From positions 497,975 through 528,956 of the forward strand of contig WELB01000076.1 in the NCBI GenBank assembly GCA_009602725.1: DNA of 30,982 nt, written 5' to 3'. The first letter of the stretch is position 1. Each line of letters opens with the position of its first letter. Below the pieces are notes generated by a model. It was not told where the DNA came from. It saw only the letters and a program-made list of their open reading frames with translations, and did not search any database. Position numbers and translations under genes: made by a program. Positions 20,740 through 30,267 of the stretch are shown here, piece by piece. The DNA comes from Spirogloea muscicola. Its lineage: Eukaryota; Streptophyta; Zygnematophyceae; Spirogloeales; Spirogloeaceae.

Positions 20740-21599
20740 GGTGGCGCCGCAGCTGCCTGGCCCTCACTTTCGGCAAGGAGGGTGCACCAACGATGTCCCT
20801 AAGTTAAGTTGCTGCAGTGAGAAGGCGGCCCGTGCGGCTGTGTTCGAGCTCAGTGGCCATTGCCAACTTCCACCACCTCCGAGGTGCTCAGTGGGGAACC
20901 ATCTCGCATGTAGTGTTCAGTCTTACAGGCAAAGCTCCATGTTGGAAGACGTTTGCCAAGCTGATGTACTATACTAGCAGCTCTGGAGGCATATAGCCCA
21001 GAGGCATCAAATTGTGACGCCACTCCCACTTTAATCACGCAACAATGTACATTGAAAAATCTTAAAACTTCGGTGCTAGCAGATCTGCTCTCTTTGATGT
21101 TACATGCAAGATCAACTGGCCACTATGTGAAAGCCCCAGGCTGGCAGAAGTAAACAACCAAGCCATGTCAACCCTTACAATCGATACCGAATACGAACAA
21201 CCATAGCACAAAAACTGAATACGATGATCACGTGCTTCAGTGCAGCGATGAGAGGTGAAGGCCAGCCCGTCGCCTTGCAGACCAGTGGCCATATAAGCTT
21301 GGACAGCCGCCATGGCGGGTAGCCGCAGTGCTGTGACGGCGGCGTGCAAGCAGCATGGTCTAAGCTTAGCAAGCTGCGGCCGTGGACGACATAGGAGTCT
21401 GCTGGAAGCCCAGCGTCCTGCGGCCTGGCCCCACCGCCTGGCTGCTAGTCTGCGGCACAGCTGACAGCTAATGTAAACGATGGCAGCAAGTAATGGAGCA
21501 CCAAATGGGTTACGCGCAACCAGCGTCGTGATGGCTTCTGCGCTGTGTCGCTGCCGCAGGACGAGCGAGGCGAGCCAGGCCGCGGGACGCCGGACGCGG
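20740..21599. other. Intergenic between GRAS gene and P-protein exon
   Basis: This holds the 3' UTRs of two converging genes. The minus-strand frame 21062-21880 is long but is a compositional shadow to the left of the P-protein stop codon. No domain is recognised in either direction. Confidence 0.4.
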
Positions 21600-21788
21600 C
21601 TAGTCAAAGAGCGAGAAGCCCATGTCGTCGTCGCTCTCCTCCTTCTCCTCCTCCTTCTTCTCCTCCTCCTTCTTCTCCTCCTCCGCCGCCGCCCCCCCGC
21701 CGCCGCCTCCGCCGGCCGCCGCGCCGCCGCCGCCGCCGCCAAGCTCAGCGCCCTGTTCGACGGCGGCCACAACGGCCCGCAGGTACAC
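21600..21788 (-). CDS. Acidic ribosomal stalk P-protein, last exon only
   Basis: The minus-strand frame ends at a TAG at 21600 with EESDDDMGFSLFD. This is the near-invariant C-terminal tail of eukaryotic ribosomal stalk proteins P0, P1, P2 and P3, which recruits translation elongation factors. It is preceded by a Gly/Ala hinge and a Lys/Glu-rich stretch, as usual in the family. The right-hand end is set by a possible acceptor (CTCCAG) at about 21788. The globular N-terminal domain that would distinguish the P types is not found upstream on this strand before the tRNA-like repeats, nor before the gap at 22873. It may be a real final exon with a distant partner or an isolated gene fragment. Confidence 0.6.
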   Translation of the reverse strand: MYLRAVVAAVEQGAELGGGGGGAAAGGGGGGGAAAEEEKKEEEKKEEEKEESDDDMGFSLFD

Positions 21789-21891
21789 TGGAGACGACCC
21801 CCATCAAACCAACAACGGTAAACTAAACTAAGTAAACTGAACACAAAACCTAAACCTAGCATGTCCACCACTTCCATCATACCCGCCTGAG

Positions 21892-21965
21892 TGTAGCAGG
21901 GCTTGAACCTGCGACCATCAGAGTGAAAGCCCAGTGCTAGTGCTACATGAACTGAGCTGTATACC
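21892..21965 (-). pseudogene. tRNA-like unit, anticodon position TTC (Glu-like)
   Basis: On the minus strand a D-arm-like GCTCAGTT...GTAGC is followed by CTGGGCTTTCACTCTGA in the anticodon-arm position. A well-formed T arm (GCAGGTTCAAGCCCTGC, with a Pol III B-box) closes it. The acceptor stem pairs poorly and the region between D and anticodon arms is too long, so this is a pseudo-tRNA or a tRNA-derived repeat. Confidence 0.55.
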
Positions 21966-22041
21966 TGTTAGTAACAGTAAGCTCAGTAGGGCTCAGACCT
22001 ACGATATCACCGTTATGAGACAATCTACGACAAAAGGGACT

Positions 22042-22109
22042 GTAGCAGGGCTTGAACCTGCGACCATTAGATTAAAAGCCCAGTGCTCTGTCAACCGAGC
22101 CGTACACCT
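22042..22109 (-). pseudogene. tRNA-like unit, anticodon position TTT (Lys-like)
   Basis: On the minus strand GGCTCGGTTGACAGAGC forms a D arm and GGGCTTTTAATCT the anticodon loop with TTT. GCAGGTTCAAGCCCTGC is a perfect T arm. The acceptor stem pairs in about four or five of seven positions, and the anticodon stem has mismatches. The unit repeats the one at 21892 with a 149-bp offset, so both belong to a tandem tRNA-derived repeat and not to two separate tRNA genes. Confidence 0.55.
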
Positions 22110-22262
22110 GTTAGTAACAGTAGGCTTAGTAGGGCTTGTACCCACAAGACATACATATAGTCAACGTTATAAGACAGTCTCCAACAATAGCCAGCATTGC
22201 CAGTTAGGGAAATTACCGTTGTTTTGTGCGAGCTTGAGCCCACAAAATCTGCTGCGTTGCAG

Positions 22263-22659
22263 AGCGGGAACGCCTCCTTCCACTACCAGCCCCTGAAGCT
22301 GCCGCTGGGCAGTAGTAACAGCATCGCGCGCACTCGGTCCTCGCCCTCTGGCGTTGATGGCAGCCGGAGCCGCAGCCGAAGCCAGTCTGGTGCCGAGGTA
22401 TTGCCCTCCGGCCCTGCTACTATGACACCACGCTATGTCGCTCCTTGAGATTGGGTGCCGCACAGCGAAAGCCGAGCAGTCATCTGGCTTCAAGCCTATC
22501 AGTCTAGCAGTCGCTACTCATCACACTGGCTACACGCCACCGATGTGTCAACTTACTGATTGTGTATATGTTTATTGCCTGCTGGCTGATGTCTGCTTGC
22601 CATTGCTCAGGTGTTGCATTCGGTAGTGCTGTCCCGGCTGGTCGCTGTGGACGACACAG
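22263..22659 (+). CDS. Two candidate exons of an unidentified gene
   Basis: The first candidate exon, 22263-22397, follows an acceptor (GTTGCAG) and ends at a GT donor. It codes 45 residues (SGNASFHYQPLKLPLG, then a Ser/Arg-rich stretch). The second, 22611-22659, follows TTGCTCAG and codes VLHSVVLSRLVAVDDT before GTGAGA. Both are in compatible phase and have the higher GC of the confirmed exons. I do not recognise the product. If real, the remainder lies upstream of the tRNA-like repeats and beyond the gap at 22873. Confidence 0.3.
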
Positions 22660-22873
22660 GTGAGAGCTCCAGCGCCAGCAGCTTGCTCGCTCCTCGGCTG
22701 CAAGACCTGTCCTCTACGGTACCTGCAGAGCGATGCACGATTCAATGTCATTAGATAGCTTTTACCCCCAAAGTTCCACTCTCACTTCCTTTAACAAGAG
22801 CTTAATTATCCCTCAAGTGAAAATGAGCCACTTGCCTTGCGTCGTTGCGACAGGCACACAGAAGTTGTTTGGN

Positions 22874-23110
22874 GAAGCGAGGACCCAAGCAGCCGAAAGT
22901 GTCGATTGCGGCCGGGAGGAGGTGGTCACTGCGGGGGTAGTCTGAGTAGTGTCGGAGCTTTTTCTGCTCAGCACCTCCCACTGCGTGGCCAGCAATGTGT
23001 GTGGAAGCGGAACTCTTGTATGCCTCAGTCACCACCACATCAACCAAAGCTCGTGGGCCTCCGCCAGGTTGTACACCCAGGGGGCCAGGGGGCCAGGGGG
23101 AAGCGCTAAG
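22874..23110 (-). mobile_element. Retrotransposon endonuclease-region fragment ending in a gap
   Basis: The minus strand reads LVDVVVTEAYKSSASTHIAG, then AEQKKLRHYSDYPRSDHLLP and FGCLGPRF. This is the same segment as 15350-15480 on the minus strand but somewhat diverged. It is cut at the single N (22873) exactly within the conserved LGPRF motif. Sequence left of the N does not continue the element, so the join is suspect. Confidence 0.7.
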
Positions 23111-24139
23111 ACCTCGCCCTCTACTAGAAGACTGGAAGAGTCTTTCTCCTTGTAATAAGAAGCTAGGGATGACCTCATTCAGCGAATGTACTCTTCCAGT
23201 TAGGGGCGAAGGCTGTGATTGGCCAGCCTAGACGAAAGAGACATGATTTCGCTACTGTATATCCTCAGCTCTCTTTACTCCTGCGGTATCACTGGTCGTT
23301 TCGACCAGTCTGCTGTTGCTCATGCCCACATGAGGCTACTCAGTATTTGCTCGTCTTCACTGACTAAGCCCTCTTCTTCGCTGCCGTCTTCGACCAATGC
23401 TAAGCGGTCATGCTTAATTTCTTCACTTGCTTCGTGTGCCAAACCTCACGAAGCTTGATATGAGGGCCACACAACAGGTAGCATATACACATGCGGGCTT
23501 GTTCATACAGCTATTAGTAGTACTCCCACAAGCTTGCCCTTTCTGCAAATTCTTGAGCCAGTTTAAACATACACTCAATGGAGACGAGACAGGCAATGTA
23601 TTGCGTGCTACAATATCAACTATGATCTGTAGCAGTGAAGCTAATCGACAGCACAAGTAACAACTACTTTCAGAGGTTCAGTGTTGACTGCATGCCAAGG
23701 CTTTTACGACCTTCATCTCTACAACATCCTCAGGCAGCAGAAGCAAGACAGCAGCAGCAAGGCACCCAAGGCACTCGTCAGCAAGTGCAGTGTGCTGGAA
23801 AGGCTTGCGACAATTTGTTTGCCACAAAAAGGCTGATTCAGGATTGCTGCCTGGCTGCTAGCACATGAGGAGGCAATGTGGTGCATGCAAGCAGCACCTT
23901 TTCACAGCCGCTACTTGGCAGACTGCAATCTGGACTCAGGTCTGGGCCCCTATCAGACCAAAGTCACAGACGATTGCCTTGGCAAAACTTGCTGTGCTCC
24001 TTGATGCTGCCAAACATCACCTAATCCCACCTGTCTGGCAGCGCAAAGAGCAACATTGCCAAAGGGTTATCTGGGCATCCTCGCTGAACCAGGACAAGGA
24101 TACATGGACACACACTGGCCAGCAGAGCAGGCAGAAGAG
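23111..24139. other. Intergenic, 3' flank of the TBC gene
   Basis: A dispersed-repeat hairpin core is at 23211-23228. The rest shows only short frames without similarity. The 3' UTR of the minus-strand TBC gene should occupy the right end. Confidence 0.4.
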
Positions 24140-27100
24140 TCACTCCTTGAAGTGCGAGGCAACTTGGAGTACCTTGTAGAGGTAACGCTTGTGGGTAGCG
24201 AGGGCTCGCTTGCACAGGAGTTTGACGTCCAGGTGGCCGGTCATATCATTGACTTGCTGCACACTCATAGGAGGCCATGATGCTTTATCAGGCTTGGCCG
24301 GCACAAATGGTGGGCTGTAACATGCAAGCAACCTGACATCATCAGCACCGTACCCACAGTTGCGCACCTTGACGACCTCGTCAAGGCCCGCCGCCTTGCC
24401 GAGCAGGCTGCCAGCGCGGAGGACCAGCGCAGCGACGCAGAAGACGACCAGCTCCTGCGCACGCGCCTCCTTGCTGCCCAGCTGCTGGGCTGCTGCCCCG
24501 CCACCGAGCAGCAGCTGCTGCTGCCGGTACTTGCCAAGTATGCGGGCGCTGCGCAGCGTGGCTGCGTCCGTGGCAGTGGTTGGCGGGCTGGCAATGGCGG
24601 CCGACGTCAGCAGTCGCCCACTGCTCTTGGGGCGCCTCTCTAACGGCACCCGCTCGATGTAGGCCTGCCTGGCGGCCTCCTGCGAGTCATACTCCAGCGC
24701 CCAGAGCATCTGCAATGTTTACATTGCAAGTGCAAGTGTTATGAAGAACAATGACAGCCAGCGAGTTGCCCTCTAAGCCGCTGCTTGTATTGCTGTACTC
24801 CCTCTCCAAGAACCTGCCAACACCAACCCACTAACAGAGCACTGATGATGAACAGATGCAGCGCCTGAATGGCAAACAGGGATCGTCGGCGCACACCTCC
24901 CACAGGTACAGGATGTCGGCGAAGCTGAACTCGCGGCGGAAGCGGACCATGAGCATCCGGAATATGAAGAAGTAGGAGCTGCCCCCAAGCTCCGCTGCAG
25001 TGCCACAGGAGCGGGGCACAGGGCTGGGCAGGAGTCAAGCCTTGCGCCTGCCATTTGCAGCGGCGGACTGGGAAGACCACGGAGGGCGTGCATGCTGCAG
25101 AAGGGCACCATTGAACTGGGATGCCCAGATTTGAGTTGATACCGAGGTGATTGTGGAGCTTGGGGTTCAGTGCGCTGATGACACGCCCCACGCCGTCAAG
25201 CTGGCATTGGACGCCCAGACCTCGCCGGTCGCCCTTGAAGTTTTCGCGCTGCGAGACGACAAAGGCGCCTCGGGTGACGCAACAGCCCGTTGCGGCGCGT
25301 GAAGCATGGTGCCAGCCACAGGAAGCAGAGGGCAGGTAGCAGAGGGGCCACCTGGCGCCGCATCAGGAACTCGAAGCACCAGAAGGCGTCCGCTTCTTCC
25401 CGGTTGCGGAACACAATGAGCAGGGGAGACAGCAGGTCGCTCATGCCTGCAGCCAGCACAGCGCTCGGCCCGGCGTGGCAGCGTGAACAGAATGCGGGCC
25501 GCCACAGTGGCTGCCATTCACCACTGGTCATGAGGCGGCTCTAAGGCTGGCTGTTGAAGGAGGGAGCACGCTCGTATCGGCAGACTGAAATGCAGCCAGC
25601 TGGCACCAGAAGAGCGCCAGCCTCACCCTGGCAGTAGCCAATCTCGGGGTCGAGCCAGGAGTAGACGGCGAGGATGTCCCACAAGCGCGCACGGTGCTCC
25701 GCCACTTCATAGAATTCCAGCACCCGGTCTGTGCGCATCACGTCCAGGCCTGCATGGGCATGGCCGGGCTGCCTCAGCCCCACCGCACGTATCAAGGCCA
25801 ATGCCGCTGCAGCGCTTGCACAGTTGTTGAGACTGACCAATTTGGTGGAGCGTCCAGCGCCATCGCGTGACGCGCTCAGTCAAGGCGGTGCCGGGCCCCG
25901 CGCGCCGCATGCTCTCGCTCATCCCGTCCTGCTGCCCGAGCTCGTGGTCAGCTGGCTCCACGCTGCCCCCCCTGGGCGACCGTATTGTCGCTGCCTCCCT
26001 CGCAGCTGCACCGCCACTGCTCAAGTCGCCCTGGTCGACAGGCCTCACAGTGCCGTTGGCCAGGGGAGCCATAACGACGGCGTGGTCGCTGTCGTCCTGC
26101 GTCATCTCGTGGAGCTCGGCAGCGCCATCAATGCCCTCAGCAGCGGGGCGCTCCAAGCTTCTTGCCGGCTCAACGAGTGGCTCGTCGCCAGCAAGTTGAC
26201 CAGCGTCGGGGCTCGTAATGGCGGCAACGGTGGCTGCGTCATCTCCACTTTTCGCTGCTGCAGCGTCGGCTGGTCTCAATGGGGCCAACTTGGTCGCGGT
26301 CACCTCCGCAGCCGCCGACGTGTGGCCCCAGATGGGCCGGGGGTCGGTCACCACCTCGCCGCTGCCGATGGCCGGGTCCATCTCCCAGCACCGCCGCTTG
26401 AGCTCGGCATAAGATTCCCTAGAGCAACAGCGCAAGTGACAAATTTATGTTCCCTGCTCTGGCAACAGCAGCACTCATTACCCGCAGCAAGGACAATTGG
26501 TTGTGAGATTAGAGGCGGAAATGGCAGCGGAGACAGCGGCGCTCACTGGCGGCGGTGTCGGAGCTCCAGGCGCTCGGCAGCTGAGGAGGTTGGCGAGAAG
26601 CACCCGAGCAGGAACTCCCACACGTCGGCGCGCACTGCAGGCTCCACACCCTGGCAGCAGCCGTGGGGGTTGGCAGCGGAGGCCAATTCGTTTGTGCATC
26701 AGACGCTGCTGCAAATGACTGGCATTGTATCTCCTTGAAATGTGCGATGCAGGCAGCATACGCTGGGCGAGGCGCAAGGCCGCTGGGCCTGGCCATATGG
26801 TTAGCCAGCGGTTGATAGGCTTCCAAAACGTACCAGATTCCCGTTAATATCACAAGACATAGTGAGCAAAGGCGCGGATGTCTGTTAATTGGACAATGCG
26901 GCTGCTATATATATAGCACATATATTGTATATATGTTATTATCAATTGAAGAGCGGCTGCAAATGGGGAGGTGAGGGAGGGCACCCCACGCGGGATGGCG
27001 GCCACGACGCGGTGCAGGCGCACGAGGCGGCCCTCGCCGCCGAAGGCGCCGCGCCACTGCCGCGCCTGGAGGCGCTTCTTCGCCTGGCAAGCACGACGAC

Positions 27101-27306
27101 GCCGTTGTGGCGGGGGTCATGGCAGGCGCAGGCGGCGGCGCTAGGAAAGGCAGGGAAAGGCAGGCGGCGCGGATGCGCGATGGCCTTACCCGCGGGCGGA
27201 AGCGCGATGGCGGCGCGGGCGCCACGGTGTCGCGGAGCGGGTACGCGGCGTCGAGGTCCTCGTCGACGCGCGAGCCCTGCCAGGCGTCGCGCCCGCAGCC
27301 CGCCAT
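24140..27306 (-). CDS. TBC-domain Rab GTPase-activating protein, complete
   Basis: Ten exons on the minus strand: 27190-27306, 26985-27083, 26547-26650, 25838-26418, 25627-25749, 25352-25446, 25143-25248, 24897-24994, 24368-24709 and 24140-24256. They give 593 residues with every phase consistent. The N-terminus (FRPR, RQWRGAFGGEGRLVRLHRVV) and VRADVWEFLLGCF near residue 83 match plant Gyp1/Gyp7-type TBC proteins. A Pro/Ala/Asp-rich linker of about 150 residues is inserted before the catalytic core. In the core, I300-x-x-D303-x-x-R306 carries the arginine finger and Y339-C-Q341 the glutamine finger. FAFRMLM-like and FRREFSFADILYLWE motifs follow, and the C-terminal helices end at KRYLYK. The protein should accelerate GTP hydrolysis by Rab proteins in vesicle traffic; the Rab partner is unknown. 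It diverges from the RAD21 start at 27625. Confidence 0.88.
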
Positions 27307-27329
27307 GGCGGCGCAGGGCGGCCGCCTAG

Positions 27330-27417
<88 letters not shown>

Positions 27418-27624
27418 TTGCCACCTTCGGCGCCCGGAGCTTCGGAGAAGCGGCCCGGCAGCCAAGCTCGCAGCCATGCAGGCGCCTCCAGAGGGCCCGA
27501 GAAGCCTCCGCTTGAGACGCGGCCCGCGACTGGCTTGCTGCAACTGGCAGACTGTCGTTGCCACCGCTGCCGTCGGCTAGCGTGCGTCTCTTGCTTGGAG
27601 CTATAGCCCGCAAGGCAGGCCGCC
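27307..27624. promoter_or_regulatory. Shared divergent upstream region of TBC and RAD21 genes
   Basis: Only 318 bases separate the two start codons, so both 5' UTRs and core promoters must fit here if both start assignments are right. It contains the 85-A tract at 27330-27414 (poly-T as read from the TBC gene) close to the TBC start. The rest is GC-rich. No TATA box is obvious. Confidence 0.5.
27330..27414. repeat. Poly(A) tract of 85 bases
   Basis: Eighty-five consecutive A on the plus strand, flanked by GC-rich DNA and without a repeat body next to it. It could be a stiff poly(dA:dT) nucleosome-excluding element, the tail of a lost retroposed sequence or an assembly artefact. Confidence 0.9.
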
Positions 27625-27741
27625 ATGTTCTACTCGCAGTTCATCCTCGCGAAGAAGGGCCCGCTGGCCACGATATGGATCGCCGCGCACCTGGAGCGCA
27701 AGCTCCGCAAGGCCCAGGTCTCCGGGACCTCCATCACGGAC
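27625..27741 (+). CDS. RAD21: RAD21/SCC1 cohesin kleisin, N-terminal exon, cut by a gap
   Basis: Thirty-nine codons from an ATG in good context (GCCGCCATGT) read [20 protein letters not shown], then [12 protein letters not shown]. This is the signature start of alpha-kleisins, very close to plant RAD21/SYN4-type proteins. The kleisin N-terminal helical domain binds the SMC3 coiled coil and closes the cohesin ring. The frame stops at the N (27742), mid-domain. The sequence after the N does not continue the kleisin fold (no DSILFP-like or LLLGVVRIY-like segment), so the rest of the gene is missing from the window. Confidence 0.85.
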
Positions 27742-27742
27742 N
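27742..27742. other. Single-N assembly gap between RAD21 and NFRKB-like genes
   Basis: A lone N interrupts the kleisin N-terminal domain exactly at a codon boundary. Sixteen bases later a different gene begins. The join probably hides a missing segment or links unrelated contigs. Confidence 0.85.
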
Positions 27743-27757
27743 GGCGCCGCTGAGCGC

Positions 27758-29868
27758 ATGCCGTGCGCGCGGCTGCGGTGGGACCCCGCGGAGCGGGCGG
27801 TGGTGGCCGACGAGGTGGCCGTCGCCATCGCCACGGGCGATGGCCAGGCCGTCGAAGGCCTGCTGCTGCCCGCGGCCGTCGCGGGCCTGCCCTCCCTGGC
27901 AGCCGTTCTTAATTCGGAGGTGCCCCGCGCCGCTGCCGCCGCCGCCGCCGCCGCCGCCTTCGATGACGCCGCCGCAGCTGCATACATTGACGCCACCGCC
28001 GCCTTGACTGTTACCGGCCTCAGCAGCTCCTTCTGGCGCCGCCTCCGCGCCTGTGGCGCAGACTTGGCGTCGCTGCCTGAGCACGGCCGAGCGCGCGCGC
28101 CTGGCGGCGCACCTCCCGCCCGCCGCCTGCGTTACCGACGCCGACGCCGACGCCGACGCTGCCGTCGCGGCGCTACTGCGAGGCAGCAATCTGCACTTTG
28201 GCAACCAGCTCCTCTCCTGGTGACGACTACCACTTACTGCCGCCGCAGGCCTGCCGCCGCCACCGCCAGGCAGCGAGCTCATACCTGAGACTTGGCTCAT
28301 GCCCGCCTCCGTTGAGCTGGAGCGCAGGGGCGCATCGGTCTGCCTCGGCGAGCAGACGCCGCTGGCAGTCGTGCAGCGGCGGCGCCATGCCGCCCGCCAG
28401 CGCCGCCTCTTCGTCGCCGAGATCGCCCGCTTCCAAGCCAGGCACGCGCTTTTTCCTTCACCAAGGCCGCCGCAGTGCTCGTAGATTGCTTGACGAGCTA
28501 CGCCGTGCGCAGTTGTTGCTTACATTAACCCACGACTGTTGACAGTTCCAAGCTGGGGCTGCTTCTGGTGTCAGACAGAATGGCGACTCAGACTTCTCAA
28601 ACGCCCCCGAGGTGGAGCAGGAGCACGAGTCCGGCCTTGCCCAGTATGTCAGCCCCGCTTGTCGGCAGGCTCAACGTCCCCCCGCCACTAGAGGCGCTCC
28701 TCTCCTTTGAGGCTTGTCAGGCTTGAGGCTTGTCAGTCTCAGCATGCTGCGGCTCTTTGCTTCCAATGAATGCTCCTCAACTCGCTAGGCTTGTTACTTG
28801 GCAATGAGCCTCCAGCATTGCGTTCTTGACTTGCTGAGCCACTTGTCTGCAGTGACGATGGTGGTGGGGCGCTGGCGGTTGCAGCAGTTCCTGGTGACAG
28901 CAGGCAGCCGCCCGCCGCTGTCCCTGCCGCGGATCCTTCCGAGCTGTCGTGGGAGCGGTCGCTGGCAGTGTGGGAGGCCTCTGCCGGCCTAAGCCCCAGT
29001 GCCGAGCTCTTGGCAGATGCTGCTGAACTCTACCTGAGGTTGCAACCCGCTCACTGACGTATCCCCTGACCCTCTGTGCCATTGCAGCACTTACAGAATG
29101 AAGATGGTGGCAATGTTTACAGTTCTGTGCATGTCGTCCTCTTATCTGGTCGCATAGGTGGCGGCTGAAGCGGCGGAAGGCTGCGGAGGCAGCCGCCGTC
29201 AGTGCTGCCGCCGCGGATGGTTCAGGCTCCATGCTGGGCGCAGCCGGAAGCCTGCCTGGCGACATCCCCATGCGCTGTGTGTCGGTCAGTTGCAGGCGCT
29301 CCGCTGCAGTTACGCTTGGCATGGTTATGGCCAAGCATGGTGGCATGCTCTCCTCAGCGACAGAGCTGAGTTCTCCCCTGCTATTGCGCGTGGCGCAGCT
29401 GACAGGCGAGCAGATGCTACGAGTTGAGCGGTGGCGGGCAGCAGGGCGTGATGTTCGTTGGGATGCAGTGGAGGCACTGTTGGCGGAGCCCAAGCCCACA
29501 CCTGTACAGCGGGAACGCATGATGGCCGCACAGTTGGAGGATGCCTGGTTCGCAGCAGCCCCCTCGTTTCACTACCCCCTTCCTCTTCCACGCCTCCTCC
29601 CCACCCACAGCTGCCTGCCCACTTGGCCCTGCGCTCCTCGCTTCGTCCTCAATGCACCAGGCTGCTATGAGAAGTAGCACTGAGGTTTGTCAACCTCGTG
29701 TGGTCGTGTCGCAGGGCGCTGCTCGTGCAGGACGACCTCCCAGCCTCACATGCCATCTTCCGAGGGGCTCGTTGGGAGCAGCGAGAGCTTGCGGCGTCTC
29801 TGGCTGAACATTGCGCAGCTGCCACTGCTGACCACTACGCCGACACTCATGAGGGTTGGCCTGCCTGA
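27758..29868 (+). CDS. NFRKB-like protein with DEUBAD domain (INO80-complex type)
   Basis: Seven proposed exons: 27758-27919, 28062-28219, 28328-28480, 28575-28643, 28853-29038, 29158-29547 and 29715-29868. They give 423 residues with all phases compatible. Exons 1-3 join to LPSLAAVLNSETWRRCLSTA, ERARLAAHLPP, LLRGSNLHFGNQLLSWGASV and TPLAVVQRRRHAARQRRLFV. This is the DEUBAD domain in the order found in NFRKB, a subunit of the INO80 chromatin remodeller that binds the deubiquitinase UCH37. The C-terminal part (exons 5-7) is helical and Ala/Arg-rich, without a domain I recognise. Plant and animal NFRKB proteins are much longer (over 1,000 residues), so this is a short form or an incomplete model. 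Exons 1-3 are the best supported; exon 4 and the 3' end of exon 3 are tentative. The N at 27742 leaves open a longer 5' end. Confidence 0.65.
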
Positions 29869-30267
29869 CTGGACTGGCCAGATGCTGCAGCTTTTTTCCA
29901 AAGCTGCTCCAATCGGGCGCCGTCTGTCAAGATGAGCGCAATCAGCAAGCTGAGCTGCAGTGAAGTTGCCGGACCTTCCAGAGACTGGCTTTTTGCAACA
30001 TCTTGTTGTGCAGAGCTCTGAGCTGCCGTTGTAGCTGGAAGCAGCTGCGATTAATGTGGGCTGGGTGCTGTGGTGGGCACCCTCATTATCATGGTCTCTG
30101 GCCGTCAATCTTGGCAGGCTGGGCCACAGACAGTGGCTGCGTGCCGAGTCGGCACAGGCATCCCTGTGCGAAGCAGGCCGTGTTGAGCAGCCAGGCTTGT
30201 GGCCAGTGGCTACTGGCTGGGTAATGCATGTCCAACGAGTGTCTGAATGGCATCCAGCTGGAAGGCA
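29869..30267. other. Short convergent intergenic region
   Basis: This lies between the stop codons of the NFRKB-like (plus) and CENP-S-like (minus) genes. It holds both 3' UTRs. No coding or repeat feature is recognised. Confidence 0.45.

Noticed and set aside
21062-21880. Minus-strand 272-codon frame around the P-protein exon
   Set aside because: It is a shifted frame of the same GC-rich repeat; the family match and stop codon are in the other frame.
26905-27629. Open frames reading through the A85 tract as poly-Lys or poly-Phe
   Set aside because: The homopolymer keeps all frames open. The real exons on either side are the TBC first exon and RAD21.
28070-28200. Frameshift in the NFRKB-like gene
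   Set aside because: An intron at 27920-28061 (GTGCCC donor, CGCAG acceptor) joins the two frames in phase 0 and restores a continuous DEUBAD core.
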